The translations under genes were made by a program, and so were the position numbers. Positions 35,770-48,659 of a stretch of DNA of 64,000 bases are shown in pieces. The stretch lies in contig CM076139.1 of the NCBI GenBank assembly GCA_038025085.1, positions 48,526,807 through 48,590,806 on the forward strand, given 5' to 3'. The notes beneath the pieces are model-generated. The model was given only the letters and a program-made list of their open reading frames with translations, ran no database searches and had not been told where the DNA came from. The stretch comes from Tetragonia tetragonoides (taxonomy: Eukaryota; Streptophyta; Magnoliopsida; Caryophyllales; Aizoaceae). How positions within the stretch are numbered: the stretch's first letter is position 1; each line of letters starts with the position of its first letter.

Positions 35770-38700
35770 TACTCGAAAACCTAGGATTAGCAAAAATTGT
35801 TAAAGCAATTTGTTAAGGAGGTTATTGGGTGAGAGGATCCCATGTTAAATGGATGAATATTGGATGATTCAAGCTATAAGATTAAGAATTAGGGAGGTGT
35901 AAGGGAAATTACTAATAAAGGTGTTATATGGTGTGTATCTTAACTACTTTCCCACTACTAGTGGTGCTTGATATATGTTGAGAGAAATGGGGTCTTTTTC
36001 CTAAGTTAAGAAATGCATTTAAACGTTGTACGTTTGTTTGAGAAGAGATTCTGACTAGATAAAGACACTCCATGAAAGGAATCTTATTATTGTTGAGTTT
36101 AAAGGTGGATATTTTTCCTCAAGCCAATTATTATGATCTTGGACTAGTTAGCGTTTCACTATTCTGGTTCACATATCATCATTTGCCTCTTTGGTCCACT
36201 CCAAGATTATCCTAACCAAAATCCTATATGACCTATCTGTATTTAGCCATGAATTAAAATTGTTTAATTTTTAAATTGAGTAGGTAATTACAAGAAAGTG
36301 GTCAGAATGTTTGTTTGTGTTGAATAAGTTGATATATTAATTCACATATAAAAGGGATGAGTAATTTCACATATAAAGAGGATGAGTATCCTCGAACTCG
36401 AGATGTCACCCAAGTTTAGTGAGTGACACCATCATGTTAGGACATGGAATATAGGTAGCTTAGGTGAATTATAGTCATTTTTTTTTTGCTTCCTAGTGAC
36501 CTGGCCCGAACCGATTACCTAGCCCAGAAAAACCAGTCCCAATACCAAAAACAACTCACTTGAATTTGATCGGATCCCAAATAAACCCGATCCAAATATC
36601 TTTTACTCACATGGATTCACCAAAGTATAATAAGCATATTGATACCTAACCTGAATGTGAACAGATCCAATCCGGCCATTTCATAAACCGATTATAACCA
36701 ATCCAAATAGATTCAAATCGAAGCCGACTCAAACAACCCGTTTGCCATATTTGTGTCCGTCCCTCCTTTTCTTATGTGGTGTAAATGGAGACATATAAGT
36801 TGATCTAACTTCTACAATCTTGGTTTTGGACGATATTTGATTCATAGTGACGTAAATCTATGGTTTATGACATGTTCAAAATTTTAAGAGTAGTGGCCGT
36901 GAGTTCCTCGCTCGTATCAAACAAGTAAGAAATTAAACGATGAGTACAGAATACTTTGATTGTTTTGGCCGGGACGTAACCAGATACTCTCCTGCCACCT
37001 AATCATTATTAAGTCATACAAAGTGTTTGATTCGGTGGACTAAATCCTTCACGTATTGTTGCAAGCAAGCTAAAGTAATCTGCTTATTCCTTAACTACTA
37101 GCCCATGGTTAATGGCAGTGCTACGGCCATATAACATCAAGAAAAGCCAGTCTTGTCACACTAAATAAATGCCACTTTGCCAATATTTAGTATCTTTAGT
37201 CTTTGCTTTGATACTAATCCAATTGCCTCATGTCACAAAGATCCAATTGATTGGCAAGAGTTATAAAAGTACTTTTAGAGCTCTTAGTATCTTCAGGTGT
37301 TACCAAGGTCACGACCAACCAGCTAGGCACATTAAAACTCCCTTTGGATGGGAAAGAATGAAAGATCAACAAGTTTGCCTCCTCCTGCCAAAAAAAAAAA
37401 AAAAGAGTTTGCCTCTGTTATATTTGTAATATGATCCCAAAAAAAGACTTCCAGAAATAACGATTCTGTTCATTTCAACTCAAATTATACTACAAGGAAA
37501 AAATTAAATATGAAAATGAGAGTCGGAATTCTTTTGATGGCGGGTCATGAGGGGAAGCTAGAGAGCAGTAACGGCTGTACAAATAGTTTCAAGTGAGTTC
37601 ACTTTCCTTAAAATAGTGGTGCACTTTTGATATTTTACTATTTTTTCCCTCTAAATAAGGGTTTTTTATTAAAAAAAAGTTTTCCAAGGAGAACACTTGA
37701 CTCCACTTGTTATTGAATACATCTGCCACTGCTAGAGAGCATTAGTAGCATGTAGCCAATGGCGAATGGAGAGAGAGAGCGGAGTAGAGGATAAAATTAA
37801 AAATGACAAACTTGTTATTTATTTGAAATCAAATTCTTGTTAGGTTTTTTAAAAAAAATTATTCAATGATTTGAGACGGTATCAATTTCGAAAGTCTTTG
37901 TAAATATGTGTCTTTATTTTTATTTATTTAGGAGAAGCCCCACGCTTGTGTATCTAAGATATAAAATTGTCTCAAACTCAAGAATTCAAATGAAGAAATC
38001 CTTGATTAAGAAAAACATAAGGAAAATTAAAGAGAATTTGTTATGCCATTTGGGGTTATCAACTAAATTTAGGAGTACGGAGAGAGAATATGAGTGGAAA
38101 TCATGTGAAGAACATTTCTAGTTTTTTCCTCTATATTCTCTGTGTGGAAACAATAGCTAATTAGAAAAAGGATGAGAATTCCTTGTTCCACTATTCTTTA
38201 TTTTTCACTGATAAAGATATTGACTTGTGCCCTTCAACATCCGAAAAAGATGTCGATTTGTGATGAAGACAAGCTTTCGTTGACTTTGTTGTTAATATTC
38301 AAGCGGCAATCACACGAGGGGTTATTTAGATAAGGCTCAAGTTTTCTTGGGATATGCATATGCAGACGCACCACCTCTTGATTGAGTCAGATTACCAAGT
38401 AGCGGTGTAGTTTCCGTGACAAAGGAGGTGAATATATGATAAATAAGTTGTAATGTTGGCCTAGCTAATGAGTGTCATAAAAAGATTTCCCCATATTAAA
38501 ACATGTTTCTAGGGAGATGAACATGTAAATGTAGATACCCTCAAACAGTCTGATGTATCAGTTTTGATGGTCATTGATACGATATCCCAATATAGGTTAA
38601 ATGGTGTTCAAAAAACCCGGTATATGACCTATACAACCAATACATGACCAATACGGCCTATACATAACCGATACGATCGACACATAGATGATAATAGTCG

Positions 38701-38920
38701 ATACAACCAACAAATGACCGATACAACAGATGTGACGGATACCAAAGTTCATGTCGCGACGACCACGACCTGATACGCGTCACTCAAATTAGTCTGATTG
38801 CGTGATGTCACAATTATTACCCTAATCACGACCGATACCAAGATTTAGTTATGTGGTCTGACCTAATATATCTCTAAGATAATAAGATCGTTCCCAGCAG
38901 AAAAAGATAATAAGATCGAC
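35770..38920. other. Intergenic between ATL and bZIP genes
   Basis: Mostly AT-rich unique-looking sequence. 36490-36770 contains GGATC/GATCC and CCGATCC-type words ending in CCCGTTTGCCAT, reminiscent of decayed hAT MITEs such as 4486-5045. 38560-38840 holds a loose repeat of ACCGATAC / ACCAATAC words (about ten occurrences). No gene was recognised. Confidence 0.45.
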
Positions 38921-39292
38921 TATATAATAAAGAGGATGAAAATCAAAGCTAAAAAGTCAAAACGTTGTCGTTAAGGTCGCCTTATTTAGCAAAGTCACTA
39001 CTACATAATCCATTAATTAATCTTTTTTTATCATTTCATTTTAAGAACCTTTTTCCAACGGTTTCTCTCCCTCCAAAACTCTCTCTCCTCCCTCCCCCTA
39101 TCTTCCCCCCTTCTCCCTCTCCCTCTCCCTCTGTTTTCGCCCATTCTCCGTCTCTCTCTCTCTCTCACGACGGGGAGGAGAGGAAAGAGAGACACTCACA
39201 TGCCGAAAAACCCCTCCCCTCCCCTCACTACCACCCCACCACCACCACCATATATCAAACCCTAAGAGAGAGAAAACCACCGGCGATCGTCA
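38921..39292 (+). promoter_or_regulatory. Putative core promoter and CT-rich leader of the bZIP gene
   Basis: TATATAATAA at 38921-38930 is a plausible TATA box. 39060-39175 is strongly CT-rich (CTCTCTC runs), typical of plant 5' leaders. An overlapping open frame (38965-39402) has no ATG start and is proline/serine low-complexity, so it is not called. Confidence 0.4.
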
Positions 39293-42200
39293 ATGTCGCC
39301 ACCGGTAGCCGCCGTTCCCCTCACCCGAAAGCGAGTCCACCCCGAAGAGCAGCTCTCATTACCCGGCGATATCGAAATCCTCTTCGACGTCGAATCCCCT
39401 AACATTACCAATCAAGAAGAAGATGATGAAGATGATCATGATAATATATTAGCTTCGCATATGGATATTGAGAAAATTGAGGGTGCTGAAATTAATGATC
39501 GGAATTATGAAATGATTGATGATTTTGATTATTATGATAGGTGTAATAATAATGATATGAAGAAGAACAAAAAGAGTAAAAGTAGTAATAATATTCATGA
39601 TGGTGATAATAAGGATAAGCAAAATGGAGATTTGGCTGGTGAGATTAAGAAGGCTATGTCCGCTGATAAATTGGCTGAATTGTGGAACGTTGATCCTAAA
39701 CGAGCGAAAAGGTGAATTCTTTGTTTTATTTTTGAAACATTAATAAGGAATTTGTATCCCAATTTTTGTTGGATTTTGGTTAGGGTTTTTAATTTTGTTG
39801 TGTTTTTAGCTAATTGATTGAAAAATAATGATCGATTTTTGATGGAATTTTTATGTTGCATTACATGTATGTATGTAGTAGTGTACCTGCCAAGATTTTG
39901 GATTTTTGATACAGAATTTATGGTAGCCCAATTTCGTTGTTTAGCATAAATGGTTGAATTTTAGGTTTCTGAGATTGATCAATGTATGTGTATAATTATG
40001 CAATGTAACTGTATTTCATTCGAACTATATTATGTATAGCTTATTTGTTTATTTCATTGCATTTTTGTGTTTGTAGAAAATACTCATTTGTCAAGCTCAT
40101 ATCATGTAACTTTGAGGTTATATTTTTTCATATGTACAAGTGTGTGATTCTTGTGGAATTTAGACATCAAGCTTTCTCTTCAGCTTCAAATGGTGTTTAC
40201 TGGTGTAAGCAAGAAACTTAGTAGTCTCAATTTCAAAAACAAGACCCCATTTCTAGTGTCAATTTGCACTTGGAATGGCTCATGGCTGCTTTGTATTGAG
40301 AAGCTATTGTTGTACTATAATTAAAGTTGGGATGCTTCTTTTGGTGTTCGATGCAGGATTTTGGCAAATAGGCAGTCTGCTGCTCGCTCGAAAGAGAGAA
40401 AGGCACGATATATTGTGGAACTCGAGAAGAAAGTCCAAGCTTTGCAAACACAAGCTACTTCTCTTTCTGTACAGGTCTCGCTTTTTAAGGTTTTCATCTA
40501 ACCCTTGCTTAACTTGCTGCTAAATTTTCAGACTTTATTCGGAACTTGGCTTGCTCGACTGAATTGTCAGAAATTGGTGATTCTATAGATCCACTGTTTG
40601 TTTTGACATCTCTTTTTATAAGTCATGAACTTTTTGCTGCAATGAAAACCATATTGGTCAAGCTAAGAAATGAACTTATTCTTGAACCTCACCCCTCAAA
40701 TATGTAAACTTATTAATTCATGATGTGTATTTGTGCAACACTATCCAATATGCCTGGTATATATCAAAGTCAGAGGTTAGTATATTACATTATTTGTGCA
40801 ACACTACCCTTGATCAGTGAAAACTGATAACCAAAGGCTGCTTCTATCCTTGAACATGCAGTGACTTACATCTACTGTTTTAGGGGATTGGTTGTGAGCT
40901 TTCCACAGCTTCGTTGTTCAATTAAGATTTCATGACGAATCAGATGTGCTTACATGTATTACTGAAGGATTTCATGACAAAGAATTGCCATCAGTCCATC
41001 ACTGAAAGACTTCTTCTACTCTCTGCAAAAATATCAGGGTGGTGGTTGGGGGGTGCGGTGCGTTGCTCACTTTTTCCGATTTCTAAACTGTGCTGAAAGT
41101 TGAGCTGCTAGTTCTATTATTAGTGCAGGAGAAGGATATGAAAGAACCGACCAGTTTAGCATAAGATCCGCTGTAGCTTCTGTAAATGCATTGCATTGAA
41201 GCCACACAGTGGCAGAGAAAAGCCTCAAGGGTGTATTGATATCGATCTTCATCCTAGTGCATATTCTTCTTTCATATCTAAAGGAATTTAGCATGTGATG
41301 TCCAACTATCATGGTTCATGAAAAACTCACACTAATTTATACTTCTGATATTCGCTTGGCACTTGACAGGTAGAAAGACACTTTTTGCAACCCATGGGTG
41401 GGAAAATATCTATCACTGAACTGTTTTTTTGGTCCAGCCTATGCAAACAGATGCAACAAATGCATGGGGTTTGGAACCTGAAAGAAGTACAAAATGAGTA
41501 ACTTTTAACATAAAAGAAACATTACCATTACCAACATTTTCTCCTTATTCACTGTGAAGCTGCTGAAACCTAATTAGAATAACTGGTTGAGAGACTGAGG
41601 AATGCTCCATAATTGGTAAATATTAGCTACCCCATGAGGCCATGAATAAGATTGAAGGGTTGATAAGTTGCACTTGAATCCTAATATAGGATAGCATAAA
41701 AATGCAAGAATAACAATGGAGTATATGATGAATATGTGTAAGGGCTGAGTATGGCCAAAATTTCAAGCTTATGCAAGTTTGCAGCTTATTGTCATTTCAA
41801 ACAAATGACATTTTGGCAAATGCATCCCACTCTAAATGCGTGGAAGGACAAGGATATTTACCATTCTTGTCTACACTGTACTCCATAGACCCAAATAAAT
41901 ATCCAATTGGCGGATGACAAGTACCATAAGCTAAATGAAAGAGAGATGACACAACTAGCATTGTGGAACAAGGTATGATCTGAAACAGAAAGTCTTAAAG
42001 GAAAATAGGAGAGGTGCTGCTGTGATATGACTTTAGTTGTAGCGATATATGTGCATTTCCCCTTCTTATATAGTGGGTTGGGGGAAGTGATACAGAACTT
42101 ACTAGGGACTGGGGATGGAGCTATGGGGATTGGTATATTCTTTCCTATAGGAGACGGCACATGAACATGAGATATTGTGCAAGTTGTGGGGGTATGACAT

Positions 42201-43797
42201 CTGTGCTAGGCCTTCAACCCCTTCATGGTTGTATGACATATCATTTCTCCTCAATGCAAACTGCTATACTAACCACAATTTTCTTCTTAGGGTTACATAG
42301 GTCTCTTTTCGTATGGAGCAGATAGACAAGTTACTCTACTTGCTTTTACTTGAAAGAAAATAACAGTACTGAAATTTCCGTAGCCAGTAGTATTATCACC
42401 TGGAATTTCACAATGGAATGTTTTTACCTTGTCCAGACTCCAAACGGCAGTGTTGATAAGAGTTTTTTTTTTTTTTGTATGATACCTTGTTCTGTGGAAT
42501 GCGTGACACACTACTTCTCCATCATAAATTTTGTGCACTGTTAGCTACGACTTCACCAGGAATCTCTGATTATTTCAGAGTTGTTGGGGAACTATGGTTT
42601 CATACTTGATAACTTAACCCAGAAAAGAAAGCTTGTTGTGGCTGTTGCAGATCTCTGATCAAATTCATTCCACTTATATCTTTAGTGTCTTTCTCAGTGA
42701 TTCTTGTCTTTTTTTTCTCTATTCTTCATGCACAGTCAATGAAGTTATGTAGTGTTCAGCTGGTTTAGGAAGAATGCATTGTTCAGAAATGCCTTTAACT
42801 TGGAAAGATGACCAGCAGCTGTTCTGGTAGTATCATTCTATATAATAAGTATACTGCATTCAAGCTAAGATGATATTCCTGGTTCATACTTGTAGGGTTT
42901 TATTGAGGTGGTGAAGATGTAGCTTGCTTATCTAGCTCACTAACTGGACCTTATTTTAACTTTTGGGATCAAATGCATCTCTTATCAGTGTTTTTGATGA
43001 GATCTGATGCTACCAAACAGAAGACAAATAGTTTGGATTCCTTTGTTACCACCAACACATGAACGTGATTACATCTATGTTTTGTTATCTGATATTTATT
43101 TAGCATTTAACTCTTGTTTATGGATTTTCAGAGAGACACGAATGGTTTTAGTAGCGAGAATATGGAGCTCAGACGTCAAGTAGATTCCATGGAACAACAG
43201 GCTCAGCTACGTGATGGTATGTGCAATTCTTAGTATACAAAAGTTCTGAAGTCATGCTTTTTAGCTTTGAACATAACACCTAGCTAAACTGACTGAATGA
43301 TATTGTGTTTTTGTAAAACAGCTTTAAATGATGCACTCATGCAGGAATTAGACAGACTTAAGGTTGCTACCGGAGAGTCTACAAGCCCTACAGACGCTTT
43401 CATTGTGCCAATGCAAAACCTCCCTTACCATTTACAACCACCACAACCAGGGCTAGACTCGCCTAAGTCAAAATTGTTACCATTGTATCCAGTTGAGACA
43501 AATATGTCGAGCCCTCATCACTTCGACTCAAATAGGTCAAAAGCATCACATTTTCATTCATTGGAGTTAAACATGTCATGCATGTCTCAAGCTCTCGAAT
43601 CACCTAGGATAAAGATGTCAAATTTATGTCCAGCCGAATCAAATTTGCCTAGCCCTCATCAACCAGAAGATCTCCCCAAGGTAAACTCACAACATATGTG
43701 TCCATTTGAAGCAAACATGTCACATTTGCCTCAGTCCCCTAAAGTACAGCAGTTATATCCATCAGACACAAGCTTTTATATTCCTCTCTTTACATGA
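39293..43797 (+). CDS. Group I bZIP transcription factor (VIP1/RF2a-like)
   Basis: Coding exons 39293-39711, 40357-40489, 43132-43216 and 43322-43797 give 370 residues with all frames joining cleanly. The N-terminus has an acidic, Asp/Asn-rich stretch, then [11 protein letters not shown]. The basic region (136-160) reads [22 protein letters not shown]. Asn144 is followed eight positions later by Lys152 instead of the usual Arg, the mark of group I bZIPs. Zipper positions are L162, L169, L176, F183, F190, L197 and M204. The exon 2 donor at 40490 was chosen over the GT at 40475 because the five extra codons (VSLFK) keep the heptad register. The C-terminal 110 residues form five imperfect repeats of about 24 residues. 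Group I factors bind DNA as dimers and act in vascular, osmotic or defence responses. Intron 2 is long (2.6 kb). Confidence 0.92.
43580..43788 (+). repeat. Part of the degenerate ~24-codon repeats in the last bZIP exon
   Basis: Across residues 257-364 a core [Y/C/H]-x-x-E-x-N-[M/L]-S recurs at residues 268, 291, 315, 339 and (degenerate) 358, a spacing of 23, 24, 24 and 19 residues. It is interleaved with SPK/PRI/PKV and SPHH/SPHQ words. These coordinates cover the later copies; the first begins near 43453. Confidence 0.75.
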
Positions 43798-43799
43798 TG

Positions 43800-44508
43800 A
43801 TGGAAGCTCCATCGGTCTTTGCCAGTGAATCCATGGGGGGGTTTTAACCCCATTATCCACAGGTAGGAGGTGAACGGTCCCATTTTTGCTCAGTCTCATA
43901 ATAGTGACTTACTTACCTAACATGACAAAGACCAACATCCTTTTCCACGGCTTTGGTTTCTGAAAATTCTTGTAAGCCTGGTTCAAGTTGAGCTTTTTGT
44001 TCTTGGGCTGCTTGCCAATGTCAAATTTTTTTTCCCCTGTCAATGGTGAGCAATTGTATTTAAGAATAGGCTATAGAATTATTTCCTGCCAGGCCTTTAT
44101 AATTCTCTGTATGTAATTATTGTACAATAGTCCAATTCCATTTTTTTCTTTTTACATTGTTTCACAATGGTTCTGAGTTTCTGACCAATATTAGAGGAGA
44201 ATAACCACACTTTTGTTAACTGGGCCAGGAGTCCCAGGACCCTGAAGATTTCAAGGGTGGGCTGGTGGAGCTTGTTCTGATAGTGGGCCTGAAGCCCTTA
44301 GTGGGCGGGAAGTCCACGCTTCTTGTCCAGTTTTCACTGTCAAAACAAATACTATAACCATATAAGTATTCAACTTTAGGTCTTGGTTCTCTTCAATGGA
44401 ATGGTGCGGAACGTTGAGAAACGGAACAGAGTGCAAAGGAAAATGTGTTGGGAAATGGAGATAATAATATATGTAACTTTATAAACTTAATTTACTGAAC
44501 TACATTTC
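43800..44508. other. bZIP 3' region and intergenic sequence
   Basis: Probable 3'UTR to about 44160. 44225-44325 is relatively GC-rich with an AGTGGGC word occurring twice. No further gene is seen. Confidence 0.4.
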
Positions 44509-44525
44509 AATTAACAAATGAGTAT

Positions 44526-45179
44526 AAAGTAATCAAGGTCACAAATGTTTATCTCTCTCTTCTCTCTCAAAAAATCCTAGCCCCCTTTTTCTTTGACTCT
44601 TCTTGGGGCTACCACCGGCATTTTTGCCGGTGGTTAGCCCCTTCGTTGTTGTTTCCTTGCCTTCGATCTGCTTTTTTAGTTTGTTTTACGTTATGGTTAG
44701 TAATAAACTCTCATTTGGTGAGAGATTTTGGAGTTCTCCACATTCGTCGGAGGGTCGTCGAATTTATGTTTTTAGGGTCGGTTTGATGAATCAAGAATAC
44801 AAGTTCAATCTACAATGGTAAGGGGATTTGTTCTTCCAGATAGTTGCAGCACGTTTCGTGCTTACCTCCGATCGTAGGGAAAAGGCGGTGGCCTCCTGTT
44901 TATTGTATAGCATATTTTTTGCTATATCTGGGCATTGTCAATTATCGACGAAGCTGATCAAGACGCCGATTTCTAGCAATGATGTTTGGATTGGTAGTCA
45001 TTTATCGACGGAGCTGATCAAGACACCGATTTCAAGCAGTGATAGTGGGAGTCATATTCATATTGTTATTTTACATTTATACTTGATGATGTTAGATTTA
45101 TATTTGTTTAGTGATATTCATATTTGTAGATGTCGGATGGCTTTTTATGAATGAATAAATTCTCTTTCCTTCAAAAAAA
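44526..45179 (+). mobile_element. Short non-LTR retrotransposon insertion, about 650 bp, unclassified
   Basis: Flanked by a perfect 17-bp duplication (AATTAACAAATGAGTAT; 44509-44525 and 45180-45196). It ends in AATAAA-type sequence (about 45153-45159) and an A8-9 tail. The interior opens with a CT-rich tract, is GC-richer than its surroundings, and contains a direct repeat with TTATCGACG(A/G)AGCTGATCAA (about 44940 and 45000). It has no RT or tRNA-like boxes. It may be a deletion derivative joining the leader and 3' end of a LINE, or a SINE of unknown origin. Two ORFs (44603-44821, 44828-45154) match nothing I know. Confidence 0.8.
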
Positions 45180-45290
45180 AATTAACAAATGAGTATGACA
45201 TCTACTTAAATAGGCAAACTTAACATGGCTACATGCCCACTACTACCACTAATCATTTAACTCCACTAACCTCACTACTCCTAATTCGAA

Positions 45291-46218
45291 GGGGATTGCT
45301 AAACGTAAATTTTCAAATTACTGAACGCAAATCATTTTTCCCAAAATACCCCTTACATAGTTTAACCCTACTCTGACACTCTCTCTCTCTCCTCTTTCTC
45401 CCTCTCTCGGTCTCTCCTACGATGTTAATGTATATCTTGAGATCTAGTTTATTCCATTGATACCATCATTAAGTCATTCATTCGTATTTAAAGATTAGTA
45501 GGACATAAAATAATTTACTAGTCAAATTACGATCTAAGCTAAATCCCTGTTGCAATTTTTTGAAATCAAATTGTGTTCCTTAATCCTTCAAGGAAAAAAA
45601 TGATACCCACAATGACGATCAATCTCGCCACCATCTGGTCACCGTCGGAAAGAAAGGAGACGATTTCGCAATCGTCATGGCCACGATCGTTTGGATGACG
45701 GCGGCAAGGAGGTGGTCGTCCGGTGGTGTAATTTTCTACTAGTTATGGTTGTTGCCCAAATTCAGATCATAAGAAAGAGAATGGTGAAGCTCATGATTGA
45801 TGGACAACTAACTATGCTGTGATGGAATGTAAATGATCTGAGGGCAATGGAACAAATGCATCAGATGTTTTGTGTCATGATTTTCGTATTCTCATGATTG
45901 ATGGACAATTATTATGCTTGAAGTTTATTACTCTACAATGGGGGATACTGAGAAAACGATGATAACCACTTAGTTATTATTGATTGTATAAGTCAGATTA
46001 GTTTAAGGCCAAAATTGTTTGGTGTTTGCAATCCAAGTTTAAAACATTGTACATGGTAATTTGATTCTACGGTGAACATATGCAAGACAATAGAAGAATC
46101 AAATAGGTAAAAGAGTAAGGGTTTGAGAGTTGTGTTTTTAATCAAAAAGGGTGTTTTGGAAAATATTATGATAAAAATATTTATGTTCAGTAATCTCAAA
46201 TTTACGTTAAGCAATTCC
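45291..46218. mobile_element. Mutator-like non-autonomous element, about 930 bp
   Basis: Long imperfect inverted ends of about 60-70 bp. Left GGGGATTGCTAAACGTAAAT...TTACTGAACG matches right (read inward) GGAATTGCTTAACGTAAATT...TTACTGAACA. Long TIRs suit Mutator-like elements. No clean 9-bp duplication. The interior includes a GC-rich tract (45640-45730) of CACGATCGT / GGTGGTCGTCCGG words. Confidence 0.7.
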
Positions 46219-47773
46219 GAATTCAAAAATAGCTATGGCCACTAAAAAAAAATTCATTAATAATTTATTTAATTAATTTTGGAGCATAATTCAACAAAAT
46301 GAACCTATATATATGATGCTGAAAGAAAAATCTCATAAAAAGCGAGTTACGAAGTAATAAATAAAAGTTATAGAATATGAATACACAAATAACATTTTCC
46401 AAACATGGTTTGTGACTTCTAAGGATTGAAATAGACATATTGAAGAAATTGGGCATAGTGGTGTAAATGAAGTTTGGCCTTTATATCTCTAATCTAGACA
46501 AGACGATTGAACATTTGATCTTATGTCATTATCTTATCTAATATTGTGTTCTTTAGGATAGTGATATTGCAATATTAAGTAGGATTCTGAACGACTTATG
46601 GTACACCATATCAATTGTAGCAATTTGATTAGGAACTAGCACTATCTACACCCACTATCACTCACAACGATACAAGTGACTCCATGCATTATTTTAGAAT
46701 TTGTTCATATCAACTCAACATCCTAAATTAATTTAGATGGTATGCAAATTCTCCACTTGCTTCTATGAAAAGATTTTTTTCTTAAGGAGCAAGGGGTGTT
46801 GAATGCGCAAAACATTGGGTAGCATTTCAAGTTCTTGAACTTGGATTCGTTTTATGGAGAATTAGATTTTTTAGCGGTCCAAAAAAGCGGATATCCAGTT
46901 TTGCTCACCTCTAGACTCTAGTGGCTCCCTCCCCCTCAAGTATTTCAAGATAGGTACTATGAAAGTAAAAAAAAATATTGCACCGAAAATAACTAACATG
47001 TTAGTATCATGGAAGATTTGGCCTTATATTGGTAAGTATACAAACACTTTGGAAATCTAACTATAAATGCACATGGGCAATGTTTGGATCAGCACCAATT
47101 TGCTCAAACCCTATTTGGCCCTTTCAAATGGGGGGCCTGGCCTAAGCCTTATTTTACCCTTTTCGGTGGCATTAATAACTGCCCACTCTTTTGAAGATGA
47201 GGTGAGAGCACAAATGGTAAGTGTCATATTCTTCTAATTCAGTGGTTAGGGGTTTAAATCCTCATCTATGTAGGAAAAATAAAACTCTACTTTTCTTTGC
47301 AAGAAGGGTCTCTGACCTCTTCTTCTTAAGCCCATTAGCCCATTTAAGATGAGTTGGCTTGCTCAACGCGTGTGATTTGCGGATTATTACATGCGACCTT
47401 GTAGGGGAAAACAAAACTTCCCACCGTTTCAAGACAAAGGTAGGGACTTGCAAGCAAACAAGCCCTTGTGAAGGGCACTTTCAACAAACAACAAACTAAT
47501 ACATAGCCTGTTGTTGTGGATTTGATTGCCGCTACCACAAATTAGGACCTGTAATATTTTTGGTCCCCAGGAGAAAAGATGAGATGAGATAAATAGATGA
47601 TGGAGAACTGTGAAGCTTTGGGAACACAAGTTTTTGGATACCTCGGATCCTAAACAAAAGAGCCGAAAATTTAGAGCCACAAAGTGTACTGCTATTTGTT
47701 GTCATTTCTCTCACCAATACTGTTGTGGATATCCCTATAATAAGGATGGGCTTAATAAGATGGTTTGGTTTTA
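46219..47773. other. Intergenic, no gene recognised
   Basis: AT-rich. At 47206-47268 there is a weak tRNA-like pair (GAGCACAAATGG ... GGTTTAAATCC), possibly an old SINE. Short minus ORFs (47262-47717) overlap in two frames and resemble no protein. Confidence 0.4.
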
Positions 47774-48029
47774 GGGCATGTTTGGCCTAATTTTTTAGAG
47801 TTCTACTGTTTCCATCCGTTATCTCTTCTTTCCTCTCCCTTTCCAACCTCGCCACCGTGTGAGTATCTAAGAAGTAAGGAAATTATTATGGGACCAATAT
47901 TAGAAACTTTATGTTAGAGTTTTAAATTCTAGTCTCATTTTAATTTCTTGGAATTTCATGATGGGAAAGATTCGGAGATATAAGAAAGATAGAATTCGAA
48001 ACTCCTAGAAATGAGGCCAAACATAGCCG
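47774..48029. mobile_element. Foldback MITE, about 256 bp
   Basis: Ends GGGCATGTTTGGCCTAATTT and GAGGCCAAACATAGCCG form an imperfect inverted repeat of about 16 bp. The duplication is uncertain. Confidence 0.55.
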
Positions 48030-48500
48030 TAAAGTTTGTGATTGTTGTGAAATTCAACAACTAAAATTATAAATACATCGAGCTAAGGCAAGTATCTCCC
48101 ACTCCCCGTTCATGCTTAATTAATTAAGCTCGTTTTACTTGGTTGAGCTTTGTTACAAGCTAAATTTCTCATTGATGACAAAATTTTGTTCAAACTTGGC
48201 TCGAGAAGAGTTATCTTGTTCAAATACTGTAGGTAATAAAAAAAAAAGGAAAAAAAGAGTTTTCCGGTTCAAATGGTAATTTATTTATTGTTTTGCATAA
48301 AACGAGCTTTTGTTTGTGTATGACTCTTTTCAACATGTATGTAAGCTCTTTTTGAACCCCTTTATTAAAAACTTACTCATATTTAGTTAATATAGAAAGC
48401 TTATGGTATGATTAGTTATACAAAAAGGAGGTTTATAGTTAATTTACATTTAAGGGAGTTTTACACTAGTATATGCGAGTATATTATCCAGCTAATAAGA

Positions 48501-48651
48501 GTGTGTTTTTTCACTAAACTAAATTGAGTTAAACTAAAGTGAACTATAGTAAACACCACGCACGAAACTGAATTGAACACTACTAAGTTAAATTGAACCA
48601 ATAATCAAATACGTGGAAAAGAATGTTTGAATAAGTGAAAACGAACACACC
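48501..48651. mobile_element. Foldback MITE, about 150 bp
   Basis: GTGTGTTTTTTCACT at the left and AAGTGAAAACGAACACACC at the right form an imperfect inverted repeat. The interior alternates AACTGAATTGAAC-like words. Confidence 0.5.
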
Positions 48652-48659
48652 ACACCGTA

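Noticed and set aside
37169..38121. Short ORFs of 71-86 residues
   Set aside because: Codon content looks random and nothing supports expression or homology.
38965..39402. 145-residue ORF overlapping the start of the bZIP gene
   Set aside because: No ATG start; Pro/Ser/Leu low complexity arises from the CT-rich leader; it lies in a different frame from the bZIP.
40490..43131. A hidden 15-base microexon in bZIP intron 2 to restore the zipper
   Set aside because: Not needed: the downstream donor at 40490 already supplies the five residues.
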